Made by a program: the position numbers and the translations under genes
Notes under the pieces: generated by a model
What the model was told of the DNA's origin: nothing
Databases searched by the model: none
What the model saw: the letters and a program-made list of their open reading frames with translations, nothing else
Shown here: positions 25,001 to 36,077 of the stretch, one piece after another
How positions within the stretch are numbered: the first letter of the stretch is position 1
Layout: each line of letters starts with the position of its first letter
Origin: Apostichopus japonicus
Lineage: Eukaryota; Echinodermata; Holothuroidea; Aspidochirotida; Stichopodidae
Assembly: GCF_037975245.1 (NCBI RefSeq)
Contig: NC_092569.1
Span: 36,822,168 to 36,886,167 of the forward strand
Reading direction: 5' to 3'
DNA length: 64,000 nucleotides

Positions 25001-28000
25001 TATAGCTTATAAGTTCATGCTAATGACCCTACCAAGGTAATCAAGTGTTGAGTTTTATTGTAATACCTTTAGCTTATAAGTTCATGCTAATGACCCTACA
25101 AAGGTAATCACGTGTTGAGTTTAATTGTAATACCTAAAGCTTATAAGTTCATGCTAATGACCCTACAAAGGTAATCAGGTGTTGAGTTTTATTGTAATAC
25201 CTACAGCTTATAAGTTCATGCTAATGACCCTACCAAGGTAATCAAGTGTTGAGTTTTATTGTAATACCTTTAGCTTATAAGTTCATGCCAATTACCCTAC
25301 AAAGGTAATCACGCATTGAGTTTTATTGTAATACCTACAGCTTATATGCTAATGACCCTACAAAGGTAATCACATGTTGAGTTTTATTGTAATACCTACA
25401 GCTTATATGCTAATGACCCTACAAAGGTAACCAGGTGTTGAGTTATATGGTAATACCTACAGCTTATTAGTTTCATGTTTAAACTGATGTTCATGATGGT
25501 TATTGGTTTGCTAAAATTTGATATCTTATAAATGTCATTTCATCAATGTATTAAGTCCTTTTCATTGTTTACAGATATTAGAGGAGAGTTAATTAAGTTC
25601 AATTAATATATCTCCTGGAAAAACTTATTTTGGGGTCAATTAGTAAAGAGTGACTATTGTTGAGCGTTGAAATAGTTTTGACTGCTGTCCCTTCATTCCC
25701 AGATGGAAGTGGTATCAAAAGTTACTAGGCATTGAAACAAAGCCACAAAGGCCAGAAACCAATCATGATAACAGCCCTAAGCAAATTTATTCCATATTTG
25801 GCCCTAAACAGGAAGTGTGCAATATATGCATAGAAAGACAATGAGGATAGATTTAACTATGTAAGGGATAACACCCATCATGAATTATGGGAAGGAAAAG
25901 TAACTTGTTAATACCATGTCTACAATATGGTATGTTTGATTTATCTATAACAACATTATTAACACAGATGTAATGTTATTACCTTTGACTACAGTAATAT
26001 TGTTTGTCTACAATATGCTTGATTTAACTATGAAAGGGATAAAACCCATCACAAATTACAGTAATGAAACAGTAACTTGTTAATACCATGTCTACAAAAT
26101 GGTACATTTGATTTAACTATGAAAGGGATAAAACCCATCACAAATTACAGTAATGAAACAGTAACTTGTTAATACCATGTCTACAATATGGTTCGTTAGT
26201 TTTAACTATGTACAACAGTAACACAGATGTAATGTTATTACCTTAGAATACAGTAATATTGTAATAATACAAAAGTATTACTCTTCCCTTTCAGTTGGTC
26301 TACAAAGCTGTTTACGGCATGATGCCCAAAGATTTACGGAGAGGAACCATTATGACCAGGTTACATCTCTTTCCAGATGATGTGAGTAACTTAAAACAAT
26401 TGGGAAGCTCAAGAACAAAAGTAGCACTGACCAATTAGAGTCAGTAACTTCTCTCTAATCAAATTATGCTTGTGTTTGCAGTTCACAGAGTAGCATTTAC
26501 CCAAGTTTTAAGCCAAGTAAAAGCTTGCCTCATTGTTAACTTATATTCCATCAATATCTGAACTTATTTTTCTTTATGATTCATGTGTGAAGATGGTGAA
26601 AAGTACCATTTGTTTATCCCTCCTCTTGTTGTTATAATATGAACATCACCTTGACATAGTGGGTGGAATTGTTGGAACCTTGAAGAGTAGTTCCTTACAT
26701 GTATTTAAGGATCAAGGGTCATATCTTCTTGGATATTAAATTAATTAAACACGTTTGGTAAGATATTGTGAAATAGATGGTATAGAATGGTTGTGAGAAA
26801 TTGGAAAAAGAAAGTTGGCTCAATCATAGAACAGAGAAACTGATTTCGATCTCTGAATATACTGTATGGGCCTGCCTTGTTTAACTCTTAAGTAGCTTTT
26901 TGAAATTTGCAGTTTTACGTAGCTATATTTTCACTTCTTTGCATTTCTATGTTGTAATGTATAATTTAACTTATTTCACAGCATCTTTGTTTACTTGCAG
27001 GTAATACCAAAAGAAATCCTAGATAATATAAGTGAACAAATAAAGCCACCAGTTGATATTCCTAAGAGATTAGATGAATATACTGATGAAGAAAGAGCAG
27101 CGTTTCCCAGACTATTTGTACCGTAAGTATATCTACTTATTGAGTAGTACAAGATGTTCTTCCTCCTGGGTTAGAAGCAAATAGTTTAAATCCACCATCT
27201 CTCTATCCTTTATCTTTAAATGTGGATGTGTTGGTCATGGCTAGGTGTGTTACTAATAGTGTACTGTATGTGATGGTCATGGCTAGGTGTGTTACTAATA
27301 GTGTACTGTATGTGATGGTCATGGCTAGGTGTGTTACTAATAGTGTACTGTATGTGATGGTCATGGCTAGGTGTGTTACTAATAGTGTGTGCTGGTCATG
27401 GCTAGGTGTGTTACTAATAGTGTACTGTATGTGATGGTCATGGCTAGGTGTGTTACTAATAGTGTACTGTATGTGATGGTCATGGCTAGGTGTGTTACTA
27501 ATAGTGTGTGATGGTCATGGCTAGGTGTGTTACTAATAGTGTACTGTATGTGATGGTCATGGCTAGGTGTGTTACTAATAGTGTACTGTATGTGTTGGTC
27601 ATGGCTAGGTGTGTTACTAATAGTGTACTGTATGTGATGGTCATGGCTAGGTGTGTTACTAATAGTGTACTGTATGTGATGGTCATGGCTAGGTGTGTTA
27701 CTAATAGTGTACTGTATGTGATGGTCATGGCTAGGTGTGTTACTAATAGTGTACTGTATGTGTTGGTCATGGCTAGGTGTGTTACTAATAGTGTACTGTA
27801 TGTGTTGGTCATGGCTAGGTGTGTTACTAATAGTGTACTGTATGTGTTGGTCATGGCTAGGTGTGTTACTAATAGTGTACTGTATGTGATGGTCATGGCT
27901 AGGTGTGTTACTAATAGTGTGTGTTGGTCATGGCTAGGTGTGTTTCTAATAGTGTACTGTATGTGATGGTCATGGCTAGACCTGTGTTACTAATAGTGTG

Positions 28001-29881
28001 TGTTGGTCATGGCTAGGTGTGTTACTAATAGTGTACTGTATGTGATGGTCATGGCTAGACCTGTGTTACTAATAGTGTGTGTTGGTCATGGCTAGGTGTG
28101 TTACTAATAGTGTACTGTATGTGATGGTCATGGCTAGGTGTGTTACTAATAGTGTGTGTTGGTCATGGCTAGGTGTGTTTCTAATAGTGTACTGTATGTG
28201 ATGGTCATGGCTAGGTGTGTTACTAATAGTGTGTGTTGGTCATGGCTAGGTGTGTTACTAATAGTGTACTGTATGTGATGGTCATGGCTAGGTGTGTTAC
28301 TAATAGTGTGTGTTGGTCATGGCTAGGTGTGTTTCTAATAGTGTACTGTATGTGATGGTCATGGCTAGGTGTGTTACTAATAGTGTGTGTTGGTCATGGC
28401 TAGGTGTGTTACTAATAGTGTACTGTATGTGATGGTCATGGCTAGGTGTGTTACTAATAGTGTGTGTTGGTCATGGCTAGGTGTGTTACTAATAGTGTAC
28501 TGTATGTGATGGTCATGGCTAGGTGTGTTACTAATAGTGTACTGCATGTGATGGTCATGGCTAGGTGTGTTACTAATAGTGTACTGCATGTGATGGTCAT
28601 GGCTAGGTGTGTTACTAATAGTGTACTGTATGTGATGGTCATGGCTAGGTGTGTTACTAATAGTATGTGTTGGTCATGGCTAGGTGTGTTACTATTGGTG
28701 TACTGTATGTGATGGTCATGGCTAGGTGTGTTACTAATAGTGTGTGTTGGTCATGGCTAGGTGTGTTACTAATAGTGTACTGTATGTGATGGTCATGGCT
28801 AGGTGTGTTACTAATAGTGTACTGTATGTGATGGTCATGGCTAGGTGTGTTACTAATAGTGTACTGTATGTGATGGTCATGGCTAGGTGTGTTACTAATA
28901 GTGTACTGTATGTGATGGTCATGGCTAGGTGTGTTACTAATAGTGTACTGTATGTGATGGTCATGGCTAGGTGTGTTACTAATAGTGTACTGTATGTGAT
29001 GGTCATGGCTAGGTGTGTTACTAATAGTGTACTGTATGTGATGGTCATGGCTAGGTGTGTTACTAATAGTGTACTGTATGTGATGGTCATGGCTAGGTGT
29101 GTTACTAATAGTGTACTGTATGTGTTGGTCATGGCTAGGTGTGTTACTAATAGTGTACTGTATGTGATGGTCATGGCTAGGTGTGTTACTAATAGTGTGT
29201 GTTGGTCATGACTAGGTGTGTTACTATTGGTGTTATGTAGTCCATGATATGTAACCCACATGAGAACATGTTAAAATGTTAAATGTTGCTAGGGTTAGGA
29301 AATATGTTTTGGCTTCCCATATCAGGACAATGGAGAAATTGAAATGCTGCTTAACATAAGGAAGGTATTATGGCATCCCATGTCAGGTCTTTAGAGAATG
29401 TTAAATGGTGGTAGATTTATTAAAGGGAGATGTTTTTAGCATGTTTCATGGTGGTAGATTAATTAGAGCAGGGACCAACTATGGTAATGTCTATTGTTGT
29501 GATATTAGTGCTAAGTTCTTCAGTACAGATTTCACTTGATGTGCCACACACCTTCCCATTCCCAGCGCAGCATGTTGAAGTGATAATTAAATAGTGTTTA
29601 ACACTGACGATGTAATGAAAGTACTAAACTTACCTCATCGTGTTGTACTTCCTTCCAGACTCAAGCAGGTTCTATATGTTCTATGTGCTCATGAGGTTCT
29701 AGCAGGCTCTATGTGTTCTATATGTTCTATGTGCTCAGGAGGTTATAGCAGGTTCTATGTGTAATCTTTATTACACTTATGCAAGATACTTTTGTGTTTA
29801 ACTATCTTTGTGTTTATCCAGATCTGCCAAACTCAAATTTATTGATTTTATTTAACATACAGTAAAGAGCTGGAGACTTGA
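19025..29881 (+). CDS. MRPL13: Mitochondrial ribosomal protein L13 (uL13m), 7 coding exons, complete
   Basis: Structural protein of the large subunit of the mitochondrial ribosome, encoded in the nucleus. Exons: 19025-19045, 21949-22072, 23383-23476, 24245-24305, 26295-26381, 27001-27122, 29863-29881. They join in frame (528 nt, 175 aa plus TGA); human MRPL13 has 178 aa. Conserved blocks seen: QWATFARIWYILNADRQ, GRLAGVICPILQGNHKPIYH, CGDHVVVYNTRHIAMDGEDW, YYHHTGYPKGF, KAVYGMMPKDLRRGTIMTRL-HLFPDD and PKRLDEYTDEERAAFPRL. All donors are GT and all acceptors AG. The first exon (MSSKVTQ) is short; it is supported by phase, an A at -3, and the family start MSS...Q-QWATF. The introns hold four tandem arrays and several LINE fragments. 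Divergent from YEATS2. Confidence 0.93.
19175..19420. repeat. CTAGGCTAAG-rich stretch, MRPL13 intron 1
   Basis: Repeated short words TAGGCCTAGGCTAAGAC, AAGCTAGGCTAAG and CCCTAGGCTAGG, a loose low-complexity region rather than a clean array. Confidence 0.55.
19600..20080. mobile_element. Possible MITE, ~0.45 kb, MRPL13 intron 1
   Basis: Inverted ends: CACTGCGAAGTTCGGACACC near 19618 and GGTGTCCGAACTTCGAAGTG at 20052-20071. CTAGTAGT occurs outside both ends (19586 and 20076 areas), but not tightly against them, so boundaries are uncertain. Confidence 0.45.
20095..20349 (-). pseudogene. LINE reverse transcriptase C-terminal fragment
   Basis: Frame reads SSIVAHRRLRFFGHVAKVAL, AKPVGRPVTTLLGKIKSQ and LAQDRDTWRRLITEHVG. 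The pattern R-RL-FGHV ... GRP-TT ... A-DR--WR is the usual C-terminus of a group of non-LTR retrotransposon polymerases. Truncated at its 5' side. Confidence 0.75.
20440..20620 (-). pseudogene. Second LINE polymerase C-terminal fragment
   Basis: Minus strand encodes YSSSTFYFTAIQDWNALPNH and IQIHQAFSSFEAELRKHLM followed by a stop. The F-AI-DWN-LP ... F---L---L signature is a typical non-LTR polymerase tail. Confidence 0.7.
20620..21250 (-). pseudogene. Third LINE fragment: RT 3' end, frameshifted, with 3' tail
   Basis: Pieces in shifting frames: LYKQLVRPHLEYAVQAW near 21170, LRRLRGD then LIQVFKIVNGFENLSF, CTRGHCFKLQKSQSRLN and NYFSNRVVNEWNGLPEKVV. These are the conserved last blocks of a non-LTR reverse transcriptase, separated by stops and single-base shifts. 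The tail GGGACACTCAAGTCCCCATC at 20661-20680 recurs at 37397. Confidence 0.78.
21949..22072 (+). CDS. MRPL13: MRPL13 exon 2
   Basis: Acceptor TTTTCATTCCAG, donor A|GTAAGT, 124 nt. Encodes QWATFARIWYILNADRQAVG and RLAGVICPILQGNHKPIYHP, the N-terminal uL13 core. Confidence 0.95.
22620..22890. mobile_element. Old hAT-like family remnant, MRPL13 intron 2
   Basis: Shares a diverged segment with 55730-55870 (AAATTTTCCCC..CAAAGTG, ATGTAAAT...AAAACATGAGAT, TTTAGATGCAA...AGGCCT) and keeps CTCTTAGATAGTGTAAT and a terminal C tract. No clear ends. Confidence 0.5.
23383..23476 (+). CDS. MRPL13: MRPL13 exon 3
   Basis: Acceptor TCTTTTCTCCAG, donor GG|GTAGGA. Encodes CGDHVVVYNTRHIAMDGEDW and VRKKYYHHTG. 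The last 24 nt together with the 5' splice site are repeated five times in the following intron. Confidence 0.93.
23453..23985 (+). repeat. ~105-bp tandem repeat carrying exon 3 end and its splice donor
   Basis: Five downstream copies of GAAGAAGTACAACCACCACA-CTGG|GTAGGACTAG plus 70 bp of intron. The first, exonic copy has TAC where later ones have AAC. Spacing of the GAAGAAG word is 105-106 bp. Confidence 0.93.
24245..24305 (+). CDS. MRPL13: MRPL13 exon 4
   Basis: Acceptor ATTTTACAG, donor AAG|GTAATC. Encodes YPKGFSATPAYEVHANDPTK. The last ~25 nt plus the donor form part of a 67-bp unit repeated about 18 times directly downstream. Confidence 0.93.
24274..25470 (+). repeat. 67-bp tandem repeat carrying exon 4 end and its splice donor, ~18 copies
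   Basis: Unit: AGTTCATGCTAATGACCCTA-CAAAG|GTAATC followed by GTTGAGTTTTATTGTAATAC and CTATAGCTTATA. The first 25 nt equal the 3' end of exon 4. A few copies lack AAGTTC; several have CATAG or CCAAG at the donor. Confidence 0.95.
25840..26235 (+). repeat. Diverged repeat block, MRPL13 intron 4
   Basis: Three to four partial copies of AACTATGAAAGGGATAAAAC, AGTAACTTGTTAATACCATG and TCTACAATATGG. Confidence 0.8.
26295..26381 (+). CDS. MRPL13: MRPL13 exon 5
   Basis: Acceptor CCCTTTCAG, donor GAT|GTGAGT, 29 codons, phase 0 on both sides. Encodes LVYKAVYGMMPKDLRRGTIM and TRLHLFPDD. Confidence 0.95.
27001..27122 (+). CDS. MRPL13: MRPL13 exon 6
   Basis: Acceptor TTTACTTGCAG, donor CC|GTAAGT. Encodes VIPKEILDNISEQIKPPVDI and PKRLDEYTDEERAAFPRLFV, matching the conserved C-terminal IPKRLDEYT...FPRL of the family. 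Confidence 0.95.
27221..29235. repeat. 42/33-bp minisatellite, ~2 kb, MRPL13 last intron
   Basis: The 42-bp unit is ATGGTCATGGCTAGGTGTGT followed by TACTAATAGTGTACTGTATGTG; a 33-bp form lacks TACTGTATG and has GTGTGTTGG. Both lengths are multiples of three and contain no stop in some frames, so long reading frames on both strands here are artefacts of the repeat. Confidence 0.97.
29655..29765 (+). repeat. Short ~50-bp duplication
   Basis: AGCAGGTTCTATATGTTCTA-TGTGCTCA-GGAGGTT occurs twice with further partial copies. Confidence 0.75.
29863..29881 (+). CDS. MRPL13: MRPL13 exon 7 (stop codon)
   Basis: Acceptor ATACAG; CC|T AAA GAG CTG GAG ACT TGA gives the C-terminus PKELET. The length and phase fit, though a six-residue end is hard to prove without a transcript. 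Poly(A) signal candidates are ATTAAA near 30350 and AATAAA near 30832. Confidence 0.78.
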
Positions 29882-30486
29882 AGCTGGACGGCCTTTCCTA
29901 CTTGATGAAGGTAACAGGAATATCTGATACAAGGACAGAGATGCTTTAGGAGCACGAGATGGTGAGAGGTTGATCCTCATTACCAGCTTAATGATCAGAG
30001 AAGATACTGATATCTTACAGGAGCTTTCAACTCTATGGACAGATATATGCTCTACCATCAAACCATAAGACTACCTGACCAGAATTATTGCTATAAATGC
30101 TGCAGATTGTGTATGGTGGTGGTGGGGGGGAGGGGGGCATATCATATGTAGTGAATGTTATATGAATCAATCATACATTGGTGTATTAATTGACTTGAAA
30201 GATAAAGTTTTATTTGTTGGAGAATCAAACCTAATAATGAGTGTAAGAGTTTGTTATCAGCTTGGACTTGATTTTCAACTAAACTCAGTATCATTGGTTT
30301 TTAAGAATGTGATACTGTCACCATAGCAACCGTAGCAATGTAATGTTGAATTAAAGCATGAAAAAAAGAGTGTTTTAACTGTGAAATGATTACAATGACA
30401 GCTGTTATGAGGAATAGTGTAAACAGTAGTCTGAAGACACTGTTGAGGTAGTCTCTCTGGATAGGCAGTGTCACCCTAGTAATACT

Positions 30487-30815
30487 GGTTGTCAATAATG
30501 AACTCTGCTATATACGTCTGTAGTTGTGGCACCCCCACATATACAGGCAAGTAATGCTTAGGTTGTCAATAATGAACTCTGCTATATACGTCTGTAGTTG
30601 TGGCGCCCCCACATATACAGGCAAGTAATGCTTAGGCTGTCAATAATGAACTCTGCTATATACGTCTGTAGTTGTGGCGCCCCCACATATACAGGCAAGT
30701 AATGCTTAGGCTGTCAATAATGAACTCTGCTATATACGTCTGTAGTTGTGGCACCCCCACATATATAGGCAAGTAATGCTTAGGTTGTCAATAATGAACT
30801 CTGCTATATACACAC
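30487..30815 (+). repeat. 74-bp tandem repeat, ~4.4 copies, 3' of MRPL13
   Basis: Unit GGTTGTCAATAATGAACTCT, GCTATATACGTCTGTAGTTG, TGGCACCCCCACATATACAG, GCAAGTAATGCTTA. It could lie in the MRPL13 3'UTR if the AATAAA at about 30832 is the signal used. Confidence 0.94.
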
Positions 30816-30879
30816 TGAGTTGAAGATACTGAATAAAGGATTGATAAATTTTAAATATTTTTGCTTGTTTTTAAAATTT

Positions 30880-32790
30880 GTTAAAGCTCCATTCCTGATT
30901 AGTTCTGTTGCTCTGTAGATTAACCACTGTTTCTTATAATACATTGCTAGCAGGTTAGTCTTGGTATAAATCTATAATCTGTATAGCAATCAGCATGTTT
31001 ACAAGCTTGAAATAATTCATCTCTTGTACAAACATTTGCCATGTCCTCTAAGAGGAGAGGAACCCATCATGTAAAACTTCCCCCTCCTCCTCCATTCATG
31101 TGGTAATACCTTTCCCATATGATGCATGATTTCCATGAAGCAGACTGCAAAATTACTTTTCATTTTCCAAGCAGTGAAGTAAACTCTAATCTTCCTCTGT
31201 AAATCTTCCTCTATTTGCTGCCAAGATTCTCCCATTACAAGACAGATTTTACCTTCAGGGGACCTCCTCAGTCATAGGGTGCATAAGTATAGACGAACAG
31301 CTTCTCTATCGGCCCACATATCATCCCCAGCACAACACTATTGTAAGTCGGTAATACTAACCTGTGAGAGATAAAATAAGTTGCATATTTTGGTTCAGGG
31401 AGGAAGGGGGTGTGGGAGGAGTGCCTGGGGGAACAGGACCAATTTACCTGTGAGCTGTCATTTGTATGATATACCTCCTAATAGGACTAGTAAAGGCTGG
31501 GTGCACAATGAAGGCAATGACGACTCGCCCCAAACCGTGTGCCGCGCTCTGAAAAGTTAACTTCTGTTGCTTGCAAGTGAAGTTTTCTGCTTGTCGCTAC
31601 AAACTGCAGACAGTATTGAAACGTGATACCTTGTTATCTTTAGCTGGACCTGAGATGTCCATCGCTGTATCGTTTGTACACTGTGCTGTGGGTATTGACC
31701 GCAGCTGTATGTACTGACTGTACACTAGTGTCTAATTACCGAAGGTAGCAAGCTGTGTGCGTATTTTTTGGGATCGATGGTGGTGTTTAACACTTCTGTT
31801 ACACCTCATTCGAAACTAGGTCAGATTACCGGCATTAGAAGTTTCTTTTTGCGCGAGTCTTTACACCCTTTAATATGAGGAAATGGATTTTTACTACAGC
31901 AAATCAAATCATCTGGAATTATTACAGGAATCATTGGACCATAAGCCACAATTTGTGTATAATGTAGATGCTAGGTTGTAGGTGAGTATTAGGGTGAAGA
32001 GGCATGTTATTCTACATTCAAATTGACCTCGTGTTCACCGTACCTGATGACGGATTTGTAATAACTGCACTGCACACCCACACAAATCAAAACCTACACA
32101 CACAAAACGACTTTTAACCATTAGATCAATATTATTCAAATATGGGATGTAATATCGTTTGATCAGACGATCTCCTCCGAATAGCTTTCACGGTTTCCAT
32201 GGTTACCAAATAAACCGAACACCCATTTCTCATATAATACATCACTTAAACGCGAACGTAAATCTTTTGAAATGAATATATCGCTGTTCGGTACATACGC
32301 ACTCTACCTGCATGAATGCAATACTTTATTGTTATAGATATGACATGAAACTGTAACGGAAATTAATCGATACAAGAAGGTACTTCTTGTCACAGAAGAA
32401 ACAATAAACATGTTGCAATGACAACAGCTGAAAGCAGATAATTGGCTGTGTCGTGTAGTGAAACCGTAGCAACGAGGTATGAAATTGAAACCAGCTATAT
32501 TATTACATGTATTGCTTTATTGTTTCATTTACGAGAGAGGATCGTTGGCGAAAGGAATCGTAGCGATCGCCGTGCTTTTTTTTCTACTTTGTTACCAAGG
32601 AAAATACTTGCAACTAAAACTCAACTTGTTGTATTAGAGACGATCATTTTGTTGTGTATATAATACCCAGTTATTTGTCACAATTTTCGTTTAAATGTAG
32701 ACTTAAACCTAGTATACTGTGTTGTTAGATAGTAAACACTTTATATTGGAGGCTACTGGAATATATTCCTTCATTCGCGAAATGGAGAGA
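30880..32790. other. Intergenic region between MRPL13 and the LRR gene
   Basis: No conserved reading frame found. Around 31500-31580 the sequence is richer in CG (CGACTCGCC, GTGCCGCGCTC), possibly a promoter or first exon of the LRR gene. ORFs at 31017-31235 and 32442-32663 look random in composition. Confidence 0.5.
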
Positions 32791-32792
32791 AG

Positions 32793-32800
32793 TATATAAA
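32793..32800 (+). promoter_or_regulatory. TATA box of the LRR gene
   Basis: TATATAAA lies 90 bp before the ATG at 32890, a fitting distance for a TATA-driven start with a ~60-nt 5'UTR and no intron. Confidence 0.55.
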
Positions 32801-32889
32801 AATTACTTGAAAAACTCATTACAAAGTTTCTTTCATTTCCAGTACCGTACATGAATTATCGACATTCTCTCTCGTAATAAGAGTAATTT

Positions 32890-33903
32890 ATGTTCGGTGG
32901 AAAACTAATTGTGGGGAAAACTAAGACTTTACACAAGATGGAACAAGAAAAGACGTCGATGGCTGCTGCCTTTAGACTTACTCAAAGTCTTACTGAATCT
33001 TTGAATGGCTTCAAACCTAGAACCTTACTTCATTTACGCATCCACAAAGACCCAACCTTTCAACTGAAATGTCTCAAAATATCTGGAAGAGAACTAACTG
33101 ACTTGCCTCCGGAATTATTTGAACTCCGCCATCTTGAATATTTAGTACTCAGTCCAGAACGGGAATCTGGTCTCAACTTTAGATTGCTGAAAGTCCCCAA
33201 AAATATCGGTGAAATGCGTCAATTACGTATCCTTTGTTTAGATACAAATGAACTAAAGAAACTTCCTCAAGAAATCGGAAACTTGAGAAATCTGGAGAGG
33301 CTTGCTCTTAGCAACAACCTGCTGACGACTTTGCCTTCGTCTTTTTCTGATTTACAAAAACTGAAGCATCTTCATCTCGCTAATAACTACTTAAAGGTGA
33401 TCCCTGCATGCGTCTACTCGATGCTAAATCTGGAATTCCTGGACGCAAGTGATAATAAAATCTTCGAGATTTCGGAGGATATTAGTGCCTTAGTGGGGTT
33501 AGAAACGTTTCTCCTGTTGTACAACCTGCTGGAAACAGTACCCGAATCGATAACGAAGTGTCTCAACTTAAGAAGCCTATGGCTTGGAAACAACCGTCTC
33601 AAATACTTACCGAGCAATTTTGGAGATTTAACGAAACTCGATTGGGAGTTTCATTCCAATTCAGCTAATATTGATGGGAATCCGTCGCTACAGCGACCGC
33701 CTGTTGAAGTTTGCCGGCAAGGACCGGATATGATACGAGATTACTTCAAGCGGAACGAAACGCCATGCTCGGAACAAGACGAAGATTCCATGGAAGAGAT
33801 TGATCCTGTGGTTACTGGGACCAGCGCTATGTCGTCATCCCAAAATTTCGGCTCTGATTGGCGTGAAGTCCCTCCCCTCGAAATAGATTCACCTCGAAAA
33901 TGA
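32890..33903 (+). CDS. Intronless leucine-rich-repeat protein, 337 aa
   Basis: Single-exon ORF of the short intracellular LRR type. From about residue 58 to 250 there are roughly eight repeats of LxxLxLxxNxLxxLPxxI form, e.g. LRILCLDTNELKKLPQEIG, LERLALSNNLLTTLPSSF, LKHLHLANNYLKVIPACV and LRSLWLGNNRLKYLPSNF. A C-terminal cap follows (NPSLQRPPVEVCRQG, MIRDYF), as in cytosolic LRR proteins. The tail from residue 290 is acidic and Ser-rich. There is no signal peptide or transmembrane helix. A second ATG (32938, MEQEKTS) is an alternative start. Role unknown; such proteins are usually scaffolds. It is convergent with the sulfotransferase gene. Poly(A) candidates: AATAAA near 34712 and 34853. Confidence 0.9.
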   Translation: MFGGKLIVGKTKTLHKMEQEKTSMAAAFRLTQSLTESLNGFKPRTLLHLRIHKDPTFQLKCLKISGRELTDLPPELFELRHLEYLVLSPERESGLNFRLLKVPKNIGEMRQLRILCLDTNELKKLPQEIGNLRNLERLALSNNLLTTLPSSFSDLQKLKHLHLANNYLKVIPACVYSMLNLEFLDASDNKIFEISEDISALVGLETFLLLYNLLETVPESITKCLNLRSLWLGNNRLKYLPSNFGDLTKLDWEFHSNSANIDGNPSLQRPPVEVCRQGPDMIRDYFKRNETPCSEQDEDSMEEIDPVVTGTSAMSSSQNFGSDWREVPPLEIDSPRK

Positions 33904-36077
33904 ATCAGCAATGTATACCGCTTATGAAGAGGCAATATATACGGCTGATATTTCTTAAGGATGGGGAGAGGTATGGGAAGCGTTGGGTGAGGTATGACAA
34001 AGACTGAGAAAGGTATGAGAAGGCCAGTGAAATGAACACACTGAAAAGTTGGGTAACTATCGTAAGACTTCGTAAAGTAACAAAATATTAAAATGTTAAG
34101 GAAACTCACTACTGATCAAATGATATTTCAGGTTATTCCGGTGTGCGCAACTATCATTCATTTACATTTGTTTTAATGAAGAGAATAGAAAAGATGAGGG
34201 TGGGCGTGGGCGGATGGGGAGAGGGGGGGGGGCGTGCCACCGATGATCTGCCGCCCTTGCATGCCTGTGCACGCGTATGCGTGAAGAGCCGTTTCCTTCG
34301 ATGAACGGGTCAGTGTGTACAAGAAACTGAAAGGGATCATGTTAATGCAAAAAAAAAAAAAAACATTTTATAAATCTTACTTAAAGTAAACAAGTTAAAA
34401 TAACTTTTATGAATGTTTCTTGTATTTTTTTTTATCAATAATCATCTTGTCTGCTATTGCATATGGTATATATTTGGTAGGGTCGTGAAATAGCTACTTT
34501 ATTATTGTATATTATTTTACATGTTGCTGAATTGTCCTGTTGTATGCAGTACAATCATACCGCTCTCTATCACGCATATGAATATAAAACTAACTCTCCT
34601 TCACTATACACGTAGCTTACAAAGAAAACTCAGTTTCCATTATACAATTATTGAATGATCTCATCTTCGACAATTTATCCAAACTCATAGTTCACTGTCA
34701 TGATCAATACAAATAAAAGTTGCCGTTCTTCTCATCAAAGTCATCGTGAAAGTGAAGTATTGCCTAACATGATCGTTAAATTCACCAACAACCTTGTCCA
34801 TTACACAGTACAATGATATATACTATATGTTGCAAGGGGTTATTAAAACTACAATAAATTCATCAGGATGAAAGATGGTTTATTATGAACATTGATCGCC
34901 ATGCTTTGAAGAGCCTAATACTGAAATCAATACCCTTTATTGACAAACATAGATTCCTTCAAAACAAAGAAAACTGTTATAAAACAATGGTGACGATTTA
35001 ATATATGTGTATACATAAGACGTAAAAGATGCACGTTGGCATTGCTTAATTTTTTATTGACTGTTTCCTTGCTAGAATGTAAAATTTAAAATGTTTTCAC
35101 ACAATTGCCTACATTGCATAATTTGTCATACATAGACAACACATGTCTTTACCATAGTAATTCATTGCTTTCCCTTCTACAGTTAGGATCGATGCATCCC
35201 TCTATCATTAAAAACAGTGTTGACATTTGATGACGTCATCTACACTTTGTTTCACAAGGTCTGTTTATAATACAAAACACACACAATTTTATTAACTTTC
35301 AGACTTCGTTACCTCTAGCAACCAAGTGTTAGAGTTTCTGGAACGCGAATACGCAAACTGAGATGCCTTATTCTTCTAGAAGTACATCAGTTGGTGAATA
35401 TGTGTATTCAGTTCACACTGGTGAGACAACAACACGGATACAGCTTCATATTAGTTCGATAAGATGGTGAGAGCGCCAATGATTTCTCCAACCTTCAAAT
35501 ATTCATGGAATATATTTATTCAAACTTCCATTTGTTTCGAATAATATAGAATCCAGTAAATTTGTGTCTATTTCGGACCCTCCTGATATGTACATTTTAA
35601 CTGTACATCTGAATGTTCATGCCTTTAATTGGTACAAAAATAGGCATATACTGCTGTGATATTTCATTGTAGTACCATAAACACGTACGTTCATAATTAA
35701 ACAAATCAAGAAGAAGTAAGCTAAACAAATGTTAGGTATTCTTTTAATAGCCCTCAAGAAAAGTTTCAGTTAGCAATAGTTATAATAAACACAATGTAGT
35801 TATCAAGCCGGGGAGAAGTTACTCTGTCCCTTTGGTTAATACAATTATACATCGTTCACGTGTTTTTCCGGTATTGGCGATATTTGAAATATTTAACAAC
35901 TCCGACTCCTGCTCTGACGTCAGGCATGACGTCACAAACATAGTTCTTGACTGCCAGGTGTGGATTTATCACAAACCTGGTCTGTGTCTCTGTCTCTATA
36001 GCTTATAATTTGTAACAAATCTCCGTCAATCACGTGACTCAACATTGGGAGAAGATTTGAACAGGGTGTCTATATGC
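33904..36077. other. Convergent 3' region between LRR and sulfotransferase genes
   Basis: AT-rich, no ORF of interest. Probably holds the 3'UTRs of both genes. A G-rich stretch at 34198-34245 and an A tract at 34350 are the only marked features. Confidence 0.5.

Noticed and set aside
28734-29261. 175-codon minus and 155-codon plus frames in the 42-bp minisatellite
   Set aside because: Same cause; the array lies in an MRPL13 intron.
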